Counted from the stretch's first letter, positions 32,807 to 44,449 are shown. The stretch: DNA of 64,000 nucleotides from Acetobacter oryzoeni (GCF_004014775.2 NZ_CP042808.1:868001-932000), one strand, 5' to 3'. Program-made: numbers and translations. The notes: generated by a model from the sequence alone, not told the origin.

Positions 32807-35800
32807 CAGCTATCCTGCCGGGAGGTGCGAGAAAAGAAAGAGCGCAGGCGTATTTTCTGAACACGCAGCCGCCACGTATCAAGCGTAAGATAAATAACAG
32901 GGGTAGTGTAAAGCGTAAGGGCCTGACTGACGAGCAACCCACCCACAATGGCAATGCCCAACGGGTGACGCAGTTCTGCCCCATAGCCATTGGTGATCAT
33001 AAGCGGCGCAGCCCCCAGTGCTGCGGCAGCGGATGTCATGATAATGGGGCGGAAGCGCAGCAGGCAGGCTGTACGAATGGCCTCAAGTGAAGACATGCCA
33101 TGTTCGCGTTCTGCCACAAGGGCAAAATCCACCAGCATGATGGCGTTTTTCTTCACAATGCCAATCAGCAGGATCACCCCGATCATAGCGATGAGCGAGA
33201 ACTCTTCACCAGCCAGTTGCAGCGCCAGCAGCGCGCCCACACCTGCAGAAGGCAGGGTGGAAAGAATGGTGAGCGGGTGCAGGTAGCTTTCGTACAGAAT
33301 GCCCAGCACAATATACACGGCGCATAGGGCTGCCAGTATCAGCAGGGGCTCATCATTCACGGCTTTCTGGAACTGTGCGGCATTCCCCGCAAAGCTGCCG
33401 TGGATGGTGGAAGGCATGTGCAGCGTAACCTGAACCGCATTGATAATCTGCGTTGCCGTGCTGAGCGAAACCCCTTTGGCCAGATTGAAGGAAATGGTGG
33501 AAGCCACCGCCATACCCTGATGGTTGACCGAAAGGGGCGTGCGTGTCTGCACAATTTGCGAAACCAGGGTAAGCGGCACCATGCTTTCTGAGGATGTGCT
33601 GACGGCAGACCCGTTAGAAGCCCCGGCACCCCCAGCCAGTGCGTTGGCAATCTGGTTTTTGAAGGATTCCGAACTCAGTGAGGATGCTGAACTGTTGCCG
33701 GCTGCATCCAGCCCGGTCGTGTTGCGCACACGTATGGTGTTGGATTGTGTGCCACCGCCTGCTGTGCCGCCGGCCACACTCACCCATACCTGCATCAGGC
33801 TATGGGGGTTGGACCACAGCACCGGATCGGCTTCCATAACTACACGATACTGATTGAGCCTGTTGTAAATAACAGAGGCCGCACGTTGGCCGAAGGCATC
33901 ATACAGCGTGTTGGAAAGCAACTGGGGCGTGATGCTGACACGTGCGGAGGTATCACGGTCTATATCCACGCTCATGGCGGAACCGCCTTGCTGCACGTCG
34001 GATGAAAGATCTGTCAGTTCCGTATGATGGCGGAGCTCACTTAGCAGTTTTTCAGTCCACGTATAAAGCTCGGAGGCGTTTTCACCCTCCAATGTATATT
34101 GGTAGGAGGCATTGCTCTGCCGGGCACCTGCACGTACGGCGCCCGGTTCCATCAGGAAGAAATCAGCCCCCACCAGTTTGCTCAGCCGCTTGCTGATACG
34201 GTTGATAAGGTCTGTTGGTGTATCGGAACGCTTACTTTTATCCTGCAACTGCAGGAACAGATTGGCTTGGTTGGATGAACCACGCCCGCCGATAAAGGAG
34301 GAAACACTCTGCACCTCCGGCTCTGCCAGAATAGCCTTTTGCACATCAGCCAGTTTTTTGCTGAGTGCGCCAAAAGAGATGGACTGATCGCCCTGCAAAT
34401 GCCCCATGAGCAGGCCCGTATCTTCCACCGGGAAGAAGCCTTTGGGCATAAGGATAAACAGCGCCACAATGAGCACCAGCGTAAAAGGCAGGCTCAGCAA
34501 CACCAGCTTGTTATGCCGCAGCGCCACATCCAGTGAATGTGCATATCCAGCCTGCAGTTTATCCAGCGCACGCGTAATGCGTGCCGCCACGCGGGCAGAA
34601 AGCGGAGGGTGTTCCTGTGTTTCAACCGCCGGAGCACGTGGGGCCAGCAGGTAAGCGGCCATCATGGGCGTAAGGGTGAGAGACAGCACCATGGAAATAA
34701 TGATGGTGATGCTGACCGTCATGGCGAATTCGTGGAATAACCGGCCCGCAAGGCCACCCATCAGCAGAATGGGCAGAAAAACCGCAATCAGCGAAATGGA
34801 AATGGAGAAAACGGTAAACGCCACCTCGCCACTGCCTTTTATGGCAGCCTCACGCGGGGGAAGGCCTTGTTCTATGTAGCGGGCAATGTTTTCCACCACC
34901 ACAATGGCATCATCCACCACAAAGCCGGTGGAAACCGTAAGCGCCATAAGGGACATGTTGTCCAGCGAATAGCCAAATAGCGCCATCACCCCAAACGTAG
35001 CTACAATGGAGGCTGGCACCACAATGGCGGGAATAAGCGTCATTCTGACAGAGTGCAGGAACAGCAGCACCATCAGCACAACCAGCACCACGGAAATAAC
35101 CAGCGTAAGCTGTGTATCCGCCAAAGAGGCACGGATGGTAAGGGAACGATCAAGCCCCACATGCAAATCCACCCCACCGGGCAGGGCGGCCTTGAGCATG
35201 GGCAGTTTGGCGTTGATCTGATCCACCGTATGGATCACGTTGGCCCCAGCTTGTGGGAACACAACGGCAATAACGGAGTCCTGCCCGTTGTAATAGCCGG
35301 CGTTGCGCAGGTCTTCCACGCTGTCACGCACTTGGGCAATATCTGCCAACCGCACGGGCCGGTTATTGCGCCATGCAATAATCAGATCCCGATAATCCTG
35401 CGCCTTGCTGACCTGATCATTCGTATCCAGCGTAAAGCGCATGCCGCCTTGGTCAATAATACCTTTGGGGGTATGGGCATTGGCCGAGGCCAAGGCTGCG
35501 CGTACGTCTTCAAAGCTGATGCCATAACGGTAAAGCGGCAGGGGGTTTATTTCTGCACGGATAGCCGGCAGTGCACTCCCGCTGATTTCTACCTGCCCAA
35601 CGCCCGCCACGGAGGAAAGATGCTGCACCAGCACGTTGGTGGCGTAATCATAAAGCTGCGGGCGCGTATGTGTATCTGATGTCAGGGTTAAAATCAGAAT
35701 GGGCGCGCCGTTGGGGTTGGCTTTACGGTACGTTGGGTTTTGCCGCAGGGAGGAAGGCATATCCGCATGGGCGGCCTGAAGGGCGGCCTCCACATCTCGC

Positions 35801-36114
35801 GCAGCGCCGTTGATATCGCGCGAGAGGGAGAATTGCAGCATGATGCGCGTGGTGTTTTGTGAGGACTGTGACGTCATTTCCGTCACATCCGCAATCTGGC
35901 CCAGATGCCGTTCCAGCGGGGCCGCTACGGAGCTGGCAATTTCTTCGGGGCTGCCACCGGCCTGCGTGGCCTGCACCATAATAACCGGAAAATCCACATT
36001 CGGCAGGTCAGATACCGGCAATGTGCGGTAGCCTAAAATGCCCCCCAGCAACATGGCCACCGTAAGCAGAATGGTGGCCACGGGCCGGTCAATAAACAGC
36101 CGGCTTATGCTCAT
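32806..36114 (-). CDS. mdtC: RND efflux permease, MdtC-like
   Basis: The 1,102-residue inner-membrane pump has the standard twelve-segment RND layout. It begins [20 protein letters not shown], has [17 protein letters not shown] in the porter domain and the proton-relay segment [20 protein letters not shown]. The sequence fits MdtC within an MdtBC heteromer. It is about 70 residues longer than E. coli MdtC (1,025), largely owing to a Ser/Ala/Gly-rich insertion in the second periplasmic domain (about bases 33585-33735). It overlaps both neighbours. Confidence 0.93.
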   Translation of the reverse strand: MSISRLFIDRPVATILLTVAMLLGGILGYRTLPVSDLPNVDFPVIMVQATQAGGSPEEIASSVAAPLERHLGQIADVTEMTSQSSQNTTRIMLQFSLSRDINGAARDVEAALQAAHADMPSSLRQNPTYRKANPNGAPILILTLTSDTHTRPQLYDYATNVLVQHLSSVAGVGQVEISGSALPAIRAEINPLPLYRYGISFEDVRAALASANAHTPKGIIDQGGMRFTLDTNDQVSKAQDYRDLIIAWRNNRPVRLADIAQVRDSVEDLRNAGYYNGQDSVIAVVFPQAGANVIHTVDQINAKLPMLKAALPGGVDLHVGLDRSLTIRASLADTQLTLVISVVLVVLMVLLFLHSVRMTLIPAIVVPASIVATFGVMALFGYSLDNMSLMALTVSTGFVVDDAIVVVENIARYIEQGLPPREAAIKGSGEVAFTVFSISISLIAVFLPILLMGGLAGRLFHEFAMTVSITIIISMVLSLTLTPMMAAYLLAPRAPAVETQEHPPLSARVAARITRALDKLQAGYAHSLDVALRHNKLVLLSLPFTLVLIVALFILMPKGFFPVEDTGLLMGHLQGDQSISFGALSKKLADVQKAILAEPEVQSVSSFIGGRGSSNQANLFLQLQDKSKRSDTPTDLINRISKRLSKLVGADFFLMEPGAVRAGARQSNASYQYTLEGENASELYTWTEKLLSELRHHTELTDLSSDVQQGGSAMSVDIDRDTSARVSITPQLLSNTLYDAFGQRAASVIYNRLNQYRVVMEADPVLWSNPHSLMQVWVSVAGGTAGGGTQSNTIRVRNTTGLDAAGNSSASSLSSESFKNQIANALAGGAGASNGSAVSTSSESMVPLTLVSQIVQTRTPLSVNHQGMAVASTISFNLAKGVSLSTATQIINAVQVTLHMPSTIHGSFAGNAAQFQKAVNDEPLLILAALCAVYIVLGILYESYLHPLTILSTLPSAGVGALLALQLAGEEFSLIAMIGVILLIGIVKKNAIMLVDFALVAEREHGMSSLEAIRTACLLRFRPIIMTSAAAALGAAPLMITNGYGAELRHPLGIAIVGGLLVSQALTLYTTPVIYLTLDTWRLRVQKIRLRSFFSRTSRQDS

Positions 36115-39100
36115 GGCGCGGAATGTCCATCAGCCGGAGGTGGGGCAGAAGGCTGGTTGTGCCGATGCCGCATGCTATTGAACTTATGGGCCAGCGTATC
36201 CAGCGCCAGATAGATAACCGGCGTGGTGAACAGCGTAAGCAATTGGGAGAGTGCCAACCCGCCAATAATGCTCAGCCCCAGAGGGTAACGCAGTTCCGAG
36301 CCCGTGCCGTGTGAGATTACCATAGGTACGGCGCCCAGCATGGCGGCAAGGGTTGTCATCAAAATAGGGCGAAAACGTAGTGTGGCGGCGGTGCGGATGG
36401 ATTGCAGGGAGTCCATGCCATGCTCGCGCTCGGCTTCCAGCGCGAAGTCGATCATCATGATGGCGTTTTTCTTCACAATGCCAATCAGCAGCACAATGCC
36501 GATAATGCCCATAATATCCAGATCCACACCTGCAATCATCAGCGTCAGCAGCGCACCAATGGCGGCGGAGGGCAGGGTGGACAGAATGGTAACCGGGTGC
36601 ACAAAGCTTTCGTAAAGAATACCCAGCACGATGTACACGGCTATCAGCGCCGCTGCCACAAGGAACAGTTCGTTGCTGAGCGAGCCTTCAAACGCTGCCG
36701 CCGTGCCTTGGAACGATGTCTGGAAAGCAGAGGGCAGCCCTATTTCCTTTTCCACCTTGCGAATGGCGGCCGTGGCATCCCCCAGCGCGTAACCATCGCT
36801 CAGATTGAAGGAAATGGTGGTGGCGGGGAACTGCCCAAAATGCGTAAGCAGCAGGGGCGCTGTTTCCTGCGTAACGGTGGTAACGGCAGCCAGCGGCACC
36901 AATCCGGAGGTGGGCGAACGTGTGGGGCCAGAAACACTTTCCCCCGAATTGCCGCTAATACCCGGCAGGTAAAGCTGGGAGAGTGAGGTAAGGTTGGTCT
37001 GGAACCGAGGGTCCGCTTCCAGAATAACGCGATACTGGTTGGACTGCGTATAGATGGTGGAAATCTGCCGCTGGCCAAAGCTGTCATACAGCACGTTATC
37101 AACGGTTTGCGGCGTGATGGAATAGCGCGCCCCGGTGGCTCTATCCAGCGTTACCTTTGCCACCAGCCCAGATGCCTGCAAATCCGATGTTACATCAGAA
37201 AGCGCAGGTTCCTGCTTCAGGCGGTCCAGCAGCTTTGGCACCCATATTTTAAAGGCGCTGTATTCCGGGTTTTCCAACAAAAACTGGTATTGCGTAGCCG
37301 TAACCGTTGTATCCAGAGAAAGGTCCTGAACAGGCTGCATATACAGTTTGATACCCGCTACCTGTGCGGTTTCATCTGCCAGCCGGCGGGCAATCTGTGC
37401 CGCAGTGCTTGTGCGATCATCATGCGGTTTGAGGTTGATGAGGAACCGGCCCTGATTGAGTGTTGCGTTCTGCCCATCCACCCCGACAAAGGAGGAGAGC
37501 GAGACCACATCCGGGTCCTTCAGCAGCACTTTGGCCAGTTCCTGCTGATGCAGCTTCATGCTCTCGAAAGAGATGGTTTGTGAGGCAACGGAGATGCCCT
37601 GAATAACCCCCGTATCCTGCGCGGGGAAAAAACCTTTGGGAATAACCCATGCCAGCACGCCCGTAAGCACCAGCGTACCTACAGCCACGCACAGAGTGAG
37701 CACGCGGTGGGCCAGCACCACATCCAGCATGCGGTCATACCCGGCAATCAGCTTTTCCGTATAGTCTTCCATCCGGGCAGACCAGCGCTGGAATGCCGTA
37801 GTGGCAGATCCGGCATCATGCACACGTTCGGAAAGAATGCGCGCACACATCATCGGCACCAGCGTAAGCGAGACCACGGCAGACAGAATGATGGTAACAG
37901 CCAGCGTAAGCGCAAATTCATGGAACAGGCGGCCCACCACATCGCCCATGAACAGCAGCGGAATCAGCACCGCAATCAGCGAAATTGTAAGCGAGATAAT
38001 GGTAAAGCCAATTTCCCCGGCCCCTTTCAGGGCGGCTGTCATCCGGTCTTCTCCTGCTTCCACGTAGCGGGAGATGTTCTCGATCATGACAATGGCATCA
38101 TCCACCACAAAGCCGGTGGCAATGGTCAGCGCCATGAGGGACAGATTATCCAGCGAGAAATCGAGCAGATACATCACCGCCAGCGTGCCGATAATGGAAA
38201 GCGGCACAGACAGGCTGGGAATAATGGTGGCTGGGATATTGCGCAGGAATACAAAAATAACCGCCACAACCAGCGCGAGGGATAAAAACAGTTCACCCTG
38301 CACATCGGAAACAGAGGCGCGGATGGTGGTTGTGCGGTCTGTTAACGGGGTAATATCAATGCCCGGAGGCAGCGTTTCCCGCAGGGCAGGCAGGGTAGCC
38401 TTTACGTTGTCCACCACAGAAATCACGTTGGCGCCGGGCTGGCGCTGCACGTTCATGATGAGTGCAGGTGTCAGGTTGGACCACGCCGCAAGCTGCGTGT
38501 TTTCTGCACCCACAACCACCGTTGCCACATCACGCAGGCGAATGGGGCCGTTGTTCTGATAGGCGATTACCTGATTAAGCAGCACATCTGCGCTGGTAAT
38601 CTGCCCATCCACCTGCAACGTGGCGGCCTTTTGCGGGCCATCAAACGTACCGGTGGGGGAATTTACGTTCACGTTGCCAATGGTGGTGCGCAACGTGTCC
38701 AGATCCATGCCGTAGGAGGTCAGCTTGGGTATGTTCACGCGCACCCGAATGGCCTTGCGGTTACCACCAGAAAGCGTCACAAGCCCCACGCCGGAAATCT
38801 GGCTGATCTTTTGCGCCAGACGGGTATCCACGTAATCTTCCACTTCGGGCAGCGGAATGGTGGAGGATGTAATGCCCAGCGTAAGCACAGGTGTATCTGC
38901 CGGGTTTACCTTGGCGTAAACCGGAGGGGCTGGCAGATCTGTTGGCAGCAGAGAGTTGGCCTGGTTGATGGCGGCCTGAACTTCCTGCTCCGCCACATCC
39001 ATGGAGGTATCAAGCGCAAAGCGCAGAGTAATAACCGATGCCCCACCAGATGAGCGTGATGTCATCTGGTCCAGCCCCGGCATCTGGCCGAACTGGGTTT

Positions 39101-39302
39101 CCAGCGGTGCGGTAACGGAGGTGGACATCACATCCGGCCCGGCGCCGGGGTAGAATGTTTCAACCGTAATGGTTGGGTAATCTACCTGAGGCAGGGCGGA
39201 AACGGGCAGAAAATGGTAGCCCAGCAGGCCAGCCATAAAAATGGCCAGCATAAGCAGAGTAGTGGCAACCGGCCTGCGAATAAAAAGGGCTGATGGGTTC
39301 AC
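36111..39302 (-). CDS. mdtB: RND efflux permease, MdtB-like
   Basis: The 1,063-residue RND pump subunit starts [20 protein letters not shown] and includes [20 protein letters not shown] and the TM4 proton-relay segment [20 protein letters not shown]. Two adjacent non-identical RND genes behind one adaptor are the signature of MdtABC systems, where a B2C trimer works. A short Ser/Gly-rich loop ([20 protein letters not shown]) replaces a conserved periplasmic stretch. It overlaps the adaptor and mdtC by four bases each. Confidence 0.93.
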   Translation of the reverse strand: MNPSALFIRRPVATTLLMLAIFMAGLLGYHFLPVSALPQVDYPTITVETFYPGAGPDVMSTSVTAPLETQFGQMPGLDQMTSRSSGGASVITLRFALDTSMDVAEQEVQAAINQANSLLPTDLPAPPVYAKVNPADTPVLTLGITSSTIPLPEVEDYVDTRLAQKISQISGVGLVTLSGGNRKAIRVRVNIPKLTSYGMDLDTLRTTIGNVNVNSPTGTFDGPQKAATLQVDGQITSADVLLNQVIAYQNNGPIRLRDVATVVVGAENTQLAAWSNLTPALIMNVQRQPGANVISVVDNVKATLPALRETLPPGIDITPLTDRTTTIRASVSDVQGELFLSLALVVAVIFVFLRNIPATIIPSLSVPLSIIGTLAVMYLLDFSLDNLSLMALTIATGFVVDDAIVMIENISRYVEAGEDRMTAALKGAGEIGFTIISLTISLIAVLIPLLFMGDVVGRLFHEFALTLAVTIILSAVVSLTLVPMMCARILSERVHDAGSATTAFQRWSARMEDYTEKLIAGYDRMLDVVLAHRVLTLCVAVGTLVLTGVLAWVIPKGFFPAQDTGVIQGISVASQTISFESMKLHQQELAKVLLKDPDVVSLSSFVGVDGQNATLNQGRFLINLKPHDDRTSTAAQIARRLADETAQVAGIKLYMQPVQDLSLDTTVTATQYQFLLENPEYSAFKIWVPKLLDRLKQEPALSDVTSDLQASGLVAKVTLDRATGARYSITPQTVDNVLYDSFGQRQISTIYTQSNQYRVILEADPRFQTNLTSLSQLYLPGISGNSGESVSGPTRSPTSGLVPLAAVTTVTQETAPLLLTHFGQFPATTISFNLSDGYALGDATAAIRKVEKEIGLPSAFQTSFQGTAAAFEGSLSNELFLVAAALIAVYIVLGILYESFVHPVTILSTLPSAAIGALLTLMIAGVDLDIMGIIGIVLLIGIVKKNAIMMIDFALEAEREHGMDSLQSIRTAATLRFRPILMTTLAAMLGAVPMVISHGTGSELRYPLGLSIIGGLALSQLLTLFTTPVIYLALDTLAHKFNSMRHRHNQPSAPPPADGHSAP

Positions 39303-40534
39303 TTTGCCGCGTGATCCGATGCTGGAGTGGTTTGTGCAGGAATGGTGACTTTAATGCCGGCGCGCAGATGGTCTGTGCCATCTGTTACCACTCTGTCACC
39401 ATCTTTTAGGCCGGTAGGTACAACAATGTTGTTGCCATCCGATGTGCCGGTGGTAACGGGCCGTACCTCAACAGTGTTATCGGCCTTTACAACGTAAACA
39501 AACTGGCCGGTGGGGCCGGTTTGCACTGCTGTGGTGGGCAGCAGCAGCACGTTATTAAGTGTTTTGACCAACAGGCGCGCATTTACAAACTGATTGGGGA
39601 ACAGATGCTCATCCGTGTTGGGGAAGATGGCACGCAGGCGCACGGTGCCGGTGGAGGTATCTATCTCACTATCCAACGTGCTGACGGTGCCATCAGCAAT
39701 TTTTTGCGTGTTGGAACTGTTCCATGCCTCTACAGGGAGAGACTTCTGGGTACGTAACTCTTCCGCCACTTCCGGCAGTTGGTCCTGCGGCAGTGTGAAG
39801 ATGACGGAAATAGGCTGCATCTGCGTGAGAATGGCTAAGCCGCCAGATTGGCCCGCTGTAACGTAGTTGCCCTTATCCACGGCGCGTATGCCAATCCGGC
39901 CATCTACAGGCGCAATAATATGGCAGTAGGTGATCTGGAGCTTCTGGTTATCCACCAGTGCCTGATCGGATTTTACTGTGCCTTCCAGCTGCTGCACAAC
40001 AAACTGCTGATCCTTGGCCGTTTTGGCATCAATACTGTCTTGCCGGATCAGGCGCTGGTAACGCGCGCTATCCACACGGGCCTGTGCAAGCTGGGCCTTG
40101 TCTGCGGCAAGCTGGCCTTCATATTGGGCCAGCAGCACCTCATAGGGGCGGGTATCTATCAGTGCCAGCAGATCGCCTTTGTGTACGTGCTGCCCTTCAG
40201 TAAACAGCACGTTCATCAGGTAGCCTTCCACGCGGGTCTGCACCGTTACGTTGGTAATGGGGACCACCGTGCCCAGTTCTGTAAACACCACGGGCATGGA
40301 ACCACTATGCACCGTTTGCACGGCCACGGGCTGCGCTTGCGATGCATCCGCAGTGTGGTGTTTGCCTTTTTTATGCGTTCCGCTGCTGGTATCTCCGTGC
40401 GGGCGCAGGAACGCAAAGGCCAGTACGCACGCACCTGCCAGAGCTATGCCTGCAAGTAACATCCGTTTTTTACGGGGAGGGCGCGGAGATGGTGAAGACG
40501 GAGAAGCGGGAGAGGCTGGCTGATGTTCATCCAT
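39299..40534 (-). CDS. mdtA: RND efflux periplasmic adaptor, MdtA-like
   Basis: The 411-residue membrane-fusion protein has a Pro/Ser-rich cytoplasmic start, one membrane segment (about residues 27-45), a lipoyl half-motif [20 protein letters not shown], a helical hairpin, and beta-barrel domains ending in [20 protein letters not shown]. It links the RND pump to the outer-membrane channel. It leads a four-gene operon with overlaps throughout. The 174-base gap upstream should hold the promoter, but no convincing box was found. Confidence 0.93.
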   Translation of the reverse strand: MDEHQPASPASPSSPSPRPPRKKRMLLAGIALAGACVLAFAFLRPHGDTSSGTHKKGKHHTADASQAQPVAVQTVHSGSMPVVFTELGTVVPITNVTVQTRVEGYLMNVLFTEGQHVHKGDLLALIDTRPYEVLLAQYEGQLAADKAQLAQARVDSARYQRLIRQDSIDAKTAKDQQFVVQQLEGTVKSDQALVDNQKLQITYCHIIAPVDGRIGIRAVDKGNYVTAGQSGGLAILTQMQPISVIFTLPQDQLPEVAEELRTQKSLPVEAWNSSNTQKIADGTVSTLDSEIDTSTGTVRLRAIFPNTDEHLFPNQFVNARLLVKTLNNVLLLPTTAVQTGPTGQFVYVVKADNTVEVRPVTTGTSDGNNIVVPTGLKDGDRVVTDGTDHLRAGIKVTIPAQTTPASDHAAK

Positions 40535-40708
40535 GTGGCGCGCTGCGTATTACCTGAAAATAAGGAGTGTTGGTTCAGACAGGAAAATAAAGGCCAGAAT
40601 AAGGTTTTATAATCCATCTGAAGGAATTGATATGTGCCGGAAAGCAGAAAATCCTGCTTTCACCGTAAAACGTACCACATGGATATGGGAAGGGCTTGTT
40701 ACGTTTTT

Positions 40709-42103
40709 TTAGTGCTTGTTGCCGCTCATGGAGGCCCCGGCAGAAGGCGCAAGGCTTGCCGCAAAAGGCACCGCCAGCAGAGATACAGCCCCAGTTACCA
40801 GAAAGCCGGCGGAAAAATCACCCAAAGTGGGTGTGGTGTGGCCATATATTTGCCCCAGCACCGTAAGCGTGCCCGCAGCAATACATATGCCAGCAGAAAG
40901 CATGATCTGCTGCATGGTGGAATACAGGCTGGTTGCTGCACTCATGCTGCTTGCAGGCACATCCGCGTAGGCAATGGTGTTGTAGGCGGAAAACTGGATA
41001 GCTTGCGCAGCGCCCGCACATGCCAGGATAAGTGAGAAAAGCCACAACGCATGCGGCAGCCGAAAGCTGGCCACCAATGTAAAAACAACAGCCGCAGAAA
41101 CACCATTAAACATAAGCACTCTGCGGAAGCCCCAGCGTTTGAGAATGGCTGGCACAAAGGGGCGCGTTAGTAACGCCCCAATAGGCGCTGTAAATGTGAC
41201 CAACCCGCTTTGTGCGGCATTCAGCCCCATACCGATTTGCAGGAAAGACGGCATAAGAAAAGGCAGAGACCCAACAGCCACGCGTGAGGCTGCGCCCGCA
41301 AAAACCGAAATCCGAAACGTGGGAATACGCATCAGCCGGAAGTCCAGCAATGGCGCGGGAATGCGAAAGGCGTGGATGCAGTAAATGGCCATCAAAAGGC
41401 AGCCAGCCCCCAGCATGGCCAAGCGCAAAGTAATAGAGCCTTCAGCGTGGCTGAACAGTTCTGCAAAAACAGAAAGCAGAGCCAACCCGCCACCGGCCAA
41501 CACCATACCTTTCAAATCAAACGGCGGGGGAGTGGGTTCATAAATTTGTGGAATGAAGCGCCACGTCAGCCCCAGCCCAACCAACCCGATGGGAATGTTG
41601 AGGTAAAAGTTCCACCGCCATGAAAACCATGTGGTGATAAATCCACCCACCACCGGGCCTAGCAAGGGGCCAAGCGTGGCGGGCAGCATCATCCATGTCA
41701 TGGTGCGTACAAGCTGATCACGCGGTGTGCTGCGGATAATCACCAGCCGCCCTATGGGCACCATAAGGGCACCACCAATGCCCTGTAGCGTGCGCATGCA
41801 GGCCAGAAAGGGCAGGGAGTTTGCCTGCGCACAAAGCAGGGAGCTGGTTACAAAAATGCAGATGGCCACCATCAGCACGGAGCGGCTGCCCAGCCTGTCT
41901 GCCAACGCGCCAGAAGCCGGTATGAAAATGGCCAGACCAATAATATACGATGTAAGTGCAACAGAGGTTGCAACTGTATCAACGTGTAAACTGTTAGCGA
42001 TAGAAGGCAGAGCTGTTGCCAGAATGGTGCCATCAAGCTGTTCCATAAACATCATGGAGGCAACGATCAGGGCGGTGAACTGCGCTTTGGTCGGGCGTGG
42101 CAT
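40709..42103 (-). CDS. MFS drug transporter, DHA2 family (MdtD-like)
   Basis: The 464-residue protein has about 14 hydrophobic segments. MFS motif A is ASGALADRLGSRSVL, and motif C-like LPATLGPLLGPVVGGFITTW follows. Stretches such as QGIGGALMVPIGRL and LPFLMPSFLQIG resemble E. coli MdtD, which is encoded in the mdtABCD operon. Here the gene lies just upstream of mdtABC on the same strand rather than after it. Export of drugs or metabolites is inferred; no substrate is known. Confidence 0.88.
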   Translation of the reverse strand: MPRPTKAQFTALIVASMMFMEQLDGTILATALPSIANSLHVDTVATSVALTSYIIGLAIFIPASGALADRLGSRSVLMVAICIFVTSSLLCAQANSLPFLACMRTLQGIGGALMVPIGRLVIIRSTPRDQLVRTMTWMMLPATLGPLLGPVVGGFITTWFSWRWNFYLNIPIGLVGLGLTWRFIPQIYEPTPPPFDLKGMVLAGGGLALLSVFAELFSHAEGSITLRLAMLGAGCLLMAIYCIHAFRIPAPLLDFRLMRIPTFRISVFAGAASRVAVGSLPFLMPSFLQIGMGLNAAQSGLVTFTAPIGALLTRPFVPAILKRWGFRRVLMFNGVSAAVVFTLVASFRLPHALWLFSLILACAGAAQAIQFSAYNTIAYADVPASSMSAATSLYSTMQQIMLSAGICIAAGTLTVLGQIYGHTTPTLGDFSAGFLVTGAVSLLAVPFAASLAPSAGASMSGNKH

Positions 42104-42215
42104 GCCTAGTCAGAAACGTGTTTTTGCGGTCTGATGCAACCTATGATCCTGCAAGCACTGTTTTGTTACGGCAAGCAGGCGGGCAGGATTGCACTCAAAG
42201 TTTAAGGAAAAAGTC

Positions 42216-42521
42216 ATGGCTGAAGATAAAATCAAAAATGTTGAAAGCAAGGTTGAAGGCGCAGCAACAGATGCCAAAGGCCATGTGAAGGATGCCGTGG
42301 GTGGTCTGACAGGTAACATTGGCATGCAGGCTGAAGGCAAGTTCGATCAGTTTGCTGGCCACATGCAGCAGGATTTTGCAGACCTGTACGAAGAAGGTGA
42401 AGGCGTGCTGGAAAAGGCAGCCACCTTTGTGCGTGATAAACCCCTGCTTTCATTGGGTATTGTGTCTGCCATTGGCCTTGTTCTGGGCTGGCTGATCTTC
42501 CCCCGTCGCAAGCGTTCTTGA
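42216..42521 (+). CDS. CsbD-like protein with C-terminal membrane anchor
   Basis: The 101-residue protein has an N-terminal CsbD-like domain, KVEGAATDAKGHVKDAVGGL then GMQAEGKFDQFAG. A charged linker, DLYEEGEGVLEKAATFVRDK, and a hydrophobic anchor ending PRRKRS follow. The tail resembles the small protein at 30681 and the ElaB/YqjD family. CsbD proteins are general-stress proteins of unclear role. The ATG at 42216 follows TTAAGGAAAAAG; an earlier in-frame start is less likely. It diverges from the MFS gene. Confidence 0.75.
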   Translation: MAEDKIKNVESKVEGAATDAKGHVKDAVGGLTGNIGMQAEGKFDQFAGHMQQDFADLYEEGEGVLEKAATFVRDKPLLSLGIVSAIGLVLGWLIFPRRKRS

Positions 42522-42537
42522 AAAATTAGTTTACCGG

Positions 42538-42627
42538 GACTCTTGCGCTCCTAGGTAAAAAAATGCTTCTCCTTCTCTGCGGAGTCGCAGTTGATGCGAC
42601 TCGGTTAATTTAGCCGAGTCGCATCAA
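42538..42627 (+). promoter_or_regulatory. GANTC cluster and alternative hairpins in the rnhB-ccrM leader
   Basis: Four GANTC sites, the target of CcrM, lie within 83 bases: 42538 (GACTC), 42582 (GAGTC), 42598 (GACTC) and 42616 (GAGTC). Bases 42591-42604 and 42614-42627 form a perfect 14-base-pair hairpin holding two of the sites. The same middle arm can instead pair with GAGTCGCA at 42582-42589, so two folds exclude each other. The rnhB ribosome binding site (AAAGAGGGG) starts nine bases later. Methylation-dependent autoregulation of ccrM is inferred. Confidence 0.7.
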
Positions 42628-42646
42628 ATGGATGGAAAGAGGGGCA

Positions 42647-43279
42647 ATGCCGGACTTTACGCGGGAACAGCAACTGGGCGGCCGAGTGGCCGGGGTGGAT
42701 GAAGTGGGCCGTGGCCCGCTGGCAGGCCCCGTGGTTGCTGCCGCAGTGGTGTTTGGCGCTGGTGTACCTGCTGATCTTGCCGCCGTTATTGATGATTCCA
42801 AAAAATTAAAACCAGCTGTGCGCGAAGCCATAGCGGAACGCCTGCCACAGGTGCCGGGTATTGAAATCGGCATTGGGGCGGCCTCCACTGCGGAAATCGA
42901 TAAGCTGAACATCCACCATGCAGCCCATCTGGCCATGCAAAGGGCGGTAGGCCGCCTGCCGCGCCTGCCAGACCATGTGCTGGTGGATGGCAACAAGCTG
43001 CCGGATTTTGGCTGCGCTGCACAGGCCATTGTGGGCGGAGACAGGGTAAGCTTGTCTATTGCTGCGGCATCTATTGTGGCCAAGGTGGTGCGTGATCGCG
43101 CTATGGCCCGGCTGGATGCACGCTGGCCTGATTACGGCTGGGAGAAAAACGCGGGCTACGGCACGGCTGTTCATCGCAAGGCGCTGATCAGCGTGGGTAT
43201 TACACCGCACCACAGAAAGACGTTCGGCACAGTGCGCCGGCAGCTAGAAGAACATTATTCGGCGGAGAAGCAGGTATGA
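42647..43279 (+). CDS. rnhB: ribonuclease HII
   Basis: The 210-residue enzyme removes ribonucleotides from RNA-DNA hybrids. It has [20 protein letters not shown] with the catalytic Asp-Glu pair, [13 protein letters not shown], and [16 protein letters not shown] chose the ATG at 42647, with AAAGAGGGG upstream, over one at 42632. The stop overlaps ccrM by four bases (ATGA), so RNase HII and the methyltransferase share a message. The rnhB-ccrM pair is also known in Caulobacter. Confidence 0.96.
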   Translation: MPDFTREQQLGGRVAGVDEVGRGPLAGPVVAAAVVFGAGVPADLAAVIDDSKKLKPAVREAIAERLPQVPGIEIGIGAASTAEIDKLNIHHAAHLAMQRAVGRLPRLPDHVLVDGNKLPDFGCAAQAIVGGDRVSLSIAAASIVAKVVRDRAMARLDARWPDYGWEKNAGYGTAVHRKALISVGITPHHRKTFGTVRRQLEEHYSAEKQV

Positions 43280-44379
43280 GCGGCGCAAAATCAGCATCCA
43301 TGGAACTCCCTCTTGATCAGATCCTCCGTGGTGAATGTGTGGAGACCATGCGCTCCCTGCCTTCTGGCTCTGTAGATTGCGTGTTTGCAGATCCGCCGTA
43401 CAACCTTCAGCTGCGTGGGGAACTGCGCCGCCCGGATGATACGCTGGTGGACGGCGTGGATGATGATTGGGACAAATTCTCCGATCTGGAAGAATATGAC
43501 CGCTTCACCCGTGCATGGTTGGCAGAAGCCCGCCGCGTGCTGCACAAGGATGGCACAATCTGGGTGATTGGCTCCTACCACAATATCTACCGCATTGGCG
43601 CCATTTTGCAGGATCTGGGCTTTTGGATTCTGAATGACATTGTGTGGCGTAAATCCAACCCCATGCCCAATTTCCGTGGTCGGCGCTTTACCAACGCGCA
43701 TGAAACCCTCATCTGGGCCGCGCGTGGGCAGGATAGCCGCTACCGCTTTAACTATCAGGCCATGAAGGCCCTGAATGATGATGTGCAGATGCGCTCAGAT
43801 TGGTATCTGCCCCTGTGCACAGGTAATGAACGCCTGCGGAATGAACACGGCCTGAAGCTGCATCCCACCCAAAAGCCGGAAAGCCTGCTGCACCGCGTGT
43901 TGCTGGCCTCCACCACAGTAAATGATGTTATTCTGGACCCATTCTCCGGCACGGGCACCACGGCTGCCATGGCACGCCGTTTGCGGCGGCACTTTATTGG
44001 TATTGAACGCCACCCGGATTACGTAGAAGCTGCCATGGCGCGTGTGGCTGCTGAAACACCGCTGGAAGCCGATGCCGTGCAGACCACACAGGACAAGCGC
44101 GAAGCCCCGCGTATTCCTTTTGGCTCATTGGTGGAGCAGGGAGTGATTGCCGCTGGCACAGTGGTGTGTGACAAAAAGCGCCGTGTGCATGCCACCGTTT
44201 CACCCGATGGCACGCTGGTAAATGGCACCAAGCGCGGCTCTATTCACAAGCTGGGTGCGCAGCTTACAAACGCCCCATCCTGCAATGGCTGGACATTCTG
44301 GCATTTTGAACGGGCAGGGGAACTGTTGCAGCTTGATGTGCTGCGGCAGGAAACACTCCAGAAAACAGCGCAGGCCTAA
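43276..44379 (+). CDS. ccrM: cell-cycle-regulated adenine DNA methyltransferase (GANTC-specific, CcrM type)
   Basis: The 367-residue enzyme is a beta-class N6-adenine methyltransferase, because DPPY (residues 39-42) precedes the S-adenosylmethionine motif DPFSGTGTT (about 221-229). The C-terminal 90 residues form the extra DNA-contact domain typical of CcrM. In alphaproteobacteria CcrM methylates GANTC after replication and so times cell-cycle promoters. It is the second gene after rnhB; its leader carries four GANTC sites. Specificity is inferred from family membership. Confidence 0.95.
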   Translation: MSGAKSASMELPLDQILRGECVETMRSLPSGSVDCVFADPPYNLQLRGELRRPDDTLVDGVDDDWDKFSDLEEYDRFTRAWLAEARRVLHKDGTIWVIGSYHNIYRIGAILQDLGFWILNDIVWRKSNPMPNFRGRRFTNAHETLIWAARGQDSRYRFNYQAMKALNDDVQMRSDWYLPLCTGNERLRNEHGLKLHPTQKPESLLHRVLLASTTVNDVILDPFSGTGTTAAMARRLRRHFIGIERHPDYVEAAMARVAAETPLEADAVQTTQDKREAPRIPFGSLVEQGVIAAGTVVCDKKRRVHATVSPDGTLVNGTKRGSIHKLGAQLTNAPSCNGWTFWHFERAGELLQLDVLRQETLQKTAQA

Positions 44380-44424
44380 CTGCGCTTCTTTCTGACAATC
44401 AAGAAAATACTTTAAAAACAGATA

Positions 44425-44449
44425 TAAAAAGGCAGCTTTTTTAGCTGCC
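44425..44449 (-). terminator. terminator overlapping the stop codon of the ankyrin gene
   Basis: Read on the - strand, GGCAGC (44449-44444) pairs with GCTGCC (44436-44431) and is followed by TTTTTAT. The loop contains the TAA stop codon of the ankyrin-repeat gene, so the last codons form part of the terminator. Confidence 0.8.

Noticed and set aside
40640..40661. GAAAGCAG/CTGCTTTC inverted repeat downstream of the MFS gene
   Set aside because: The eight-base stem has no T-run on the - strand, so calling it a terminator is not justified.
42146..42189. ATCCTGC and GCAGGAT repeat between the MFS and CsbD-like genes
   Set aside because: Only seven bases with 30 bases between; too weak to call an operator.
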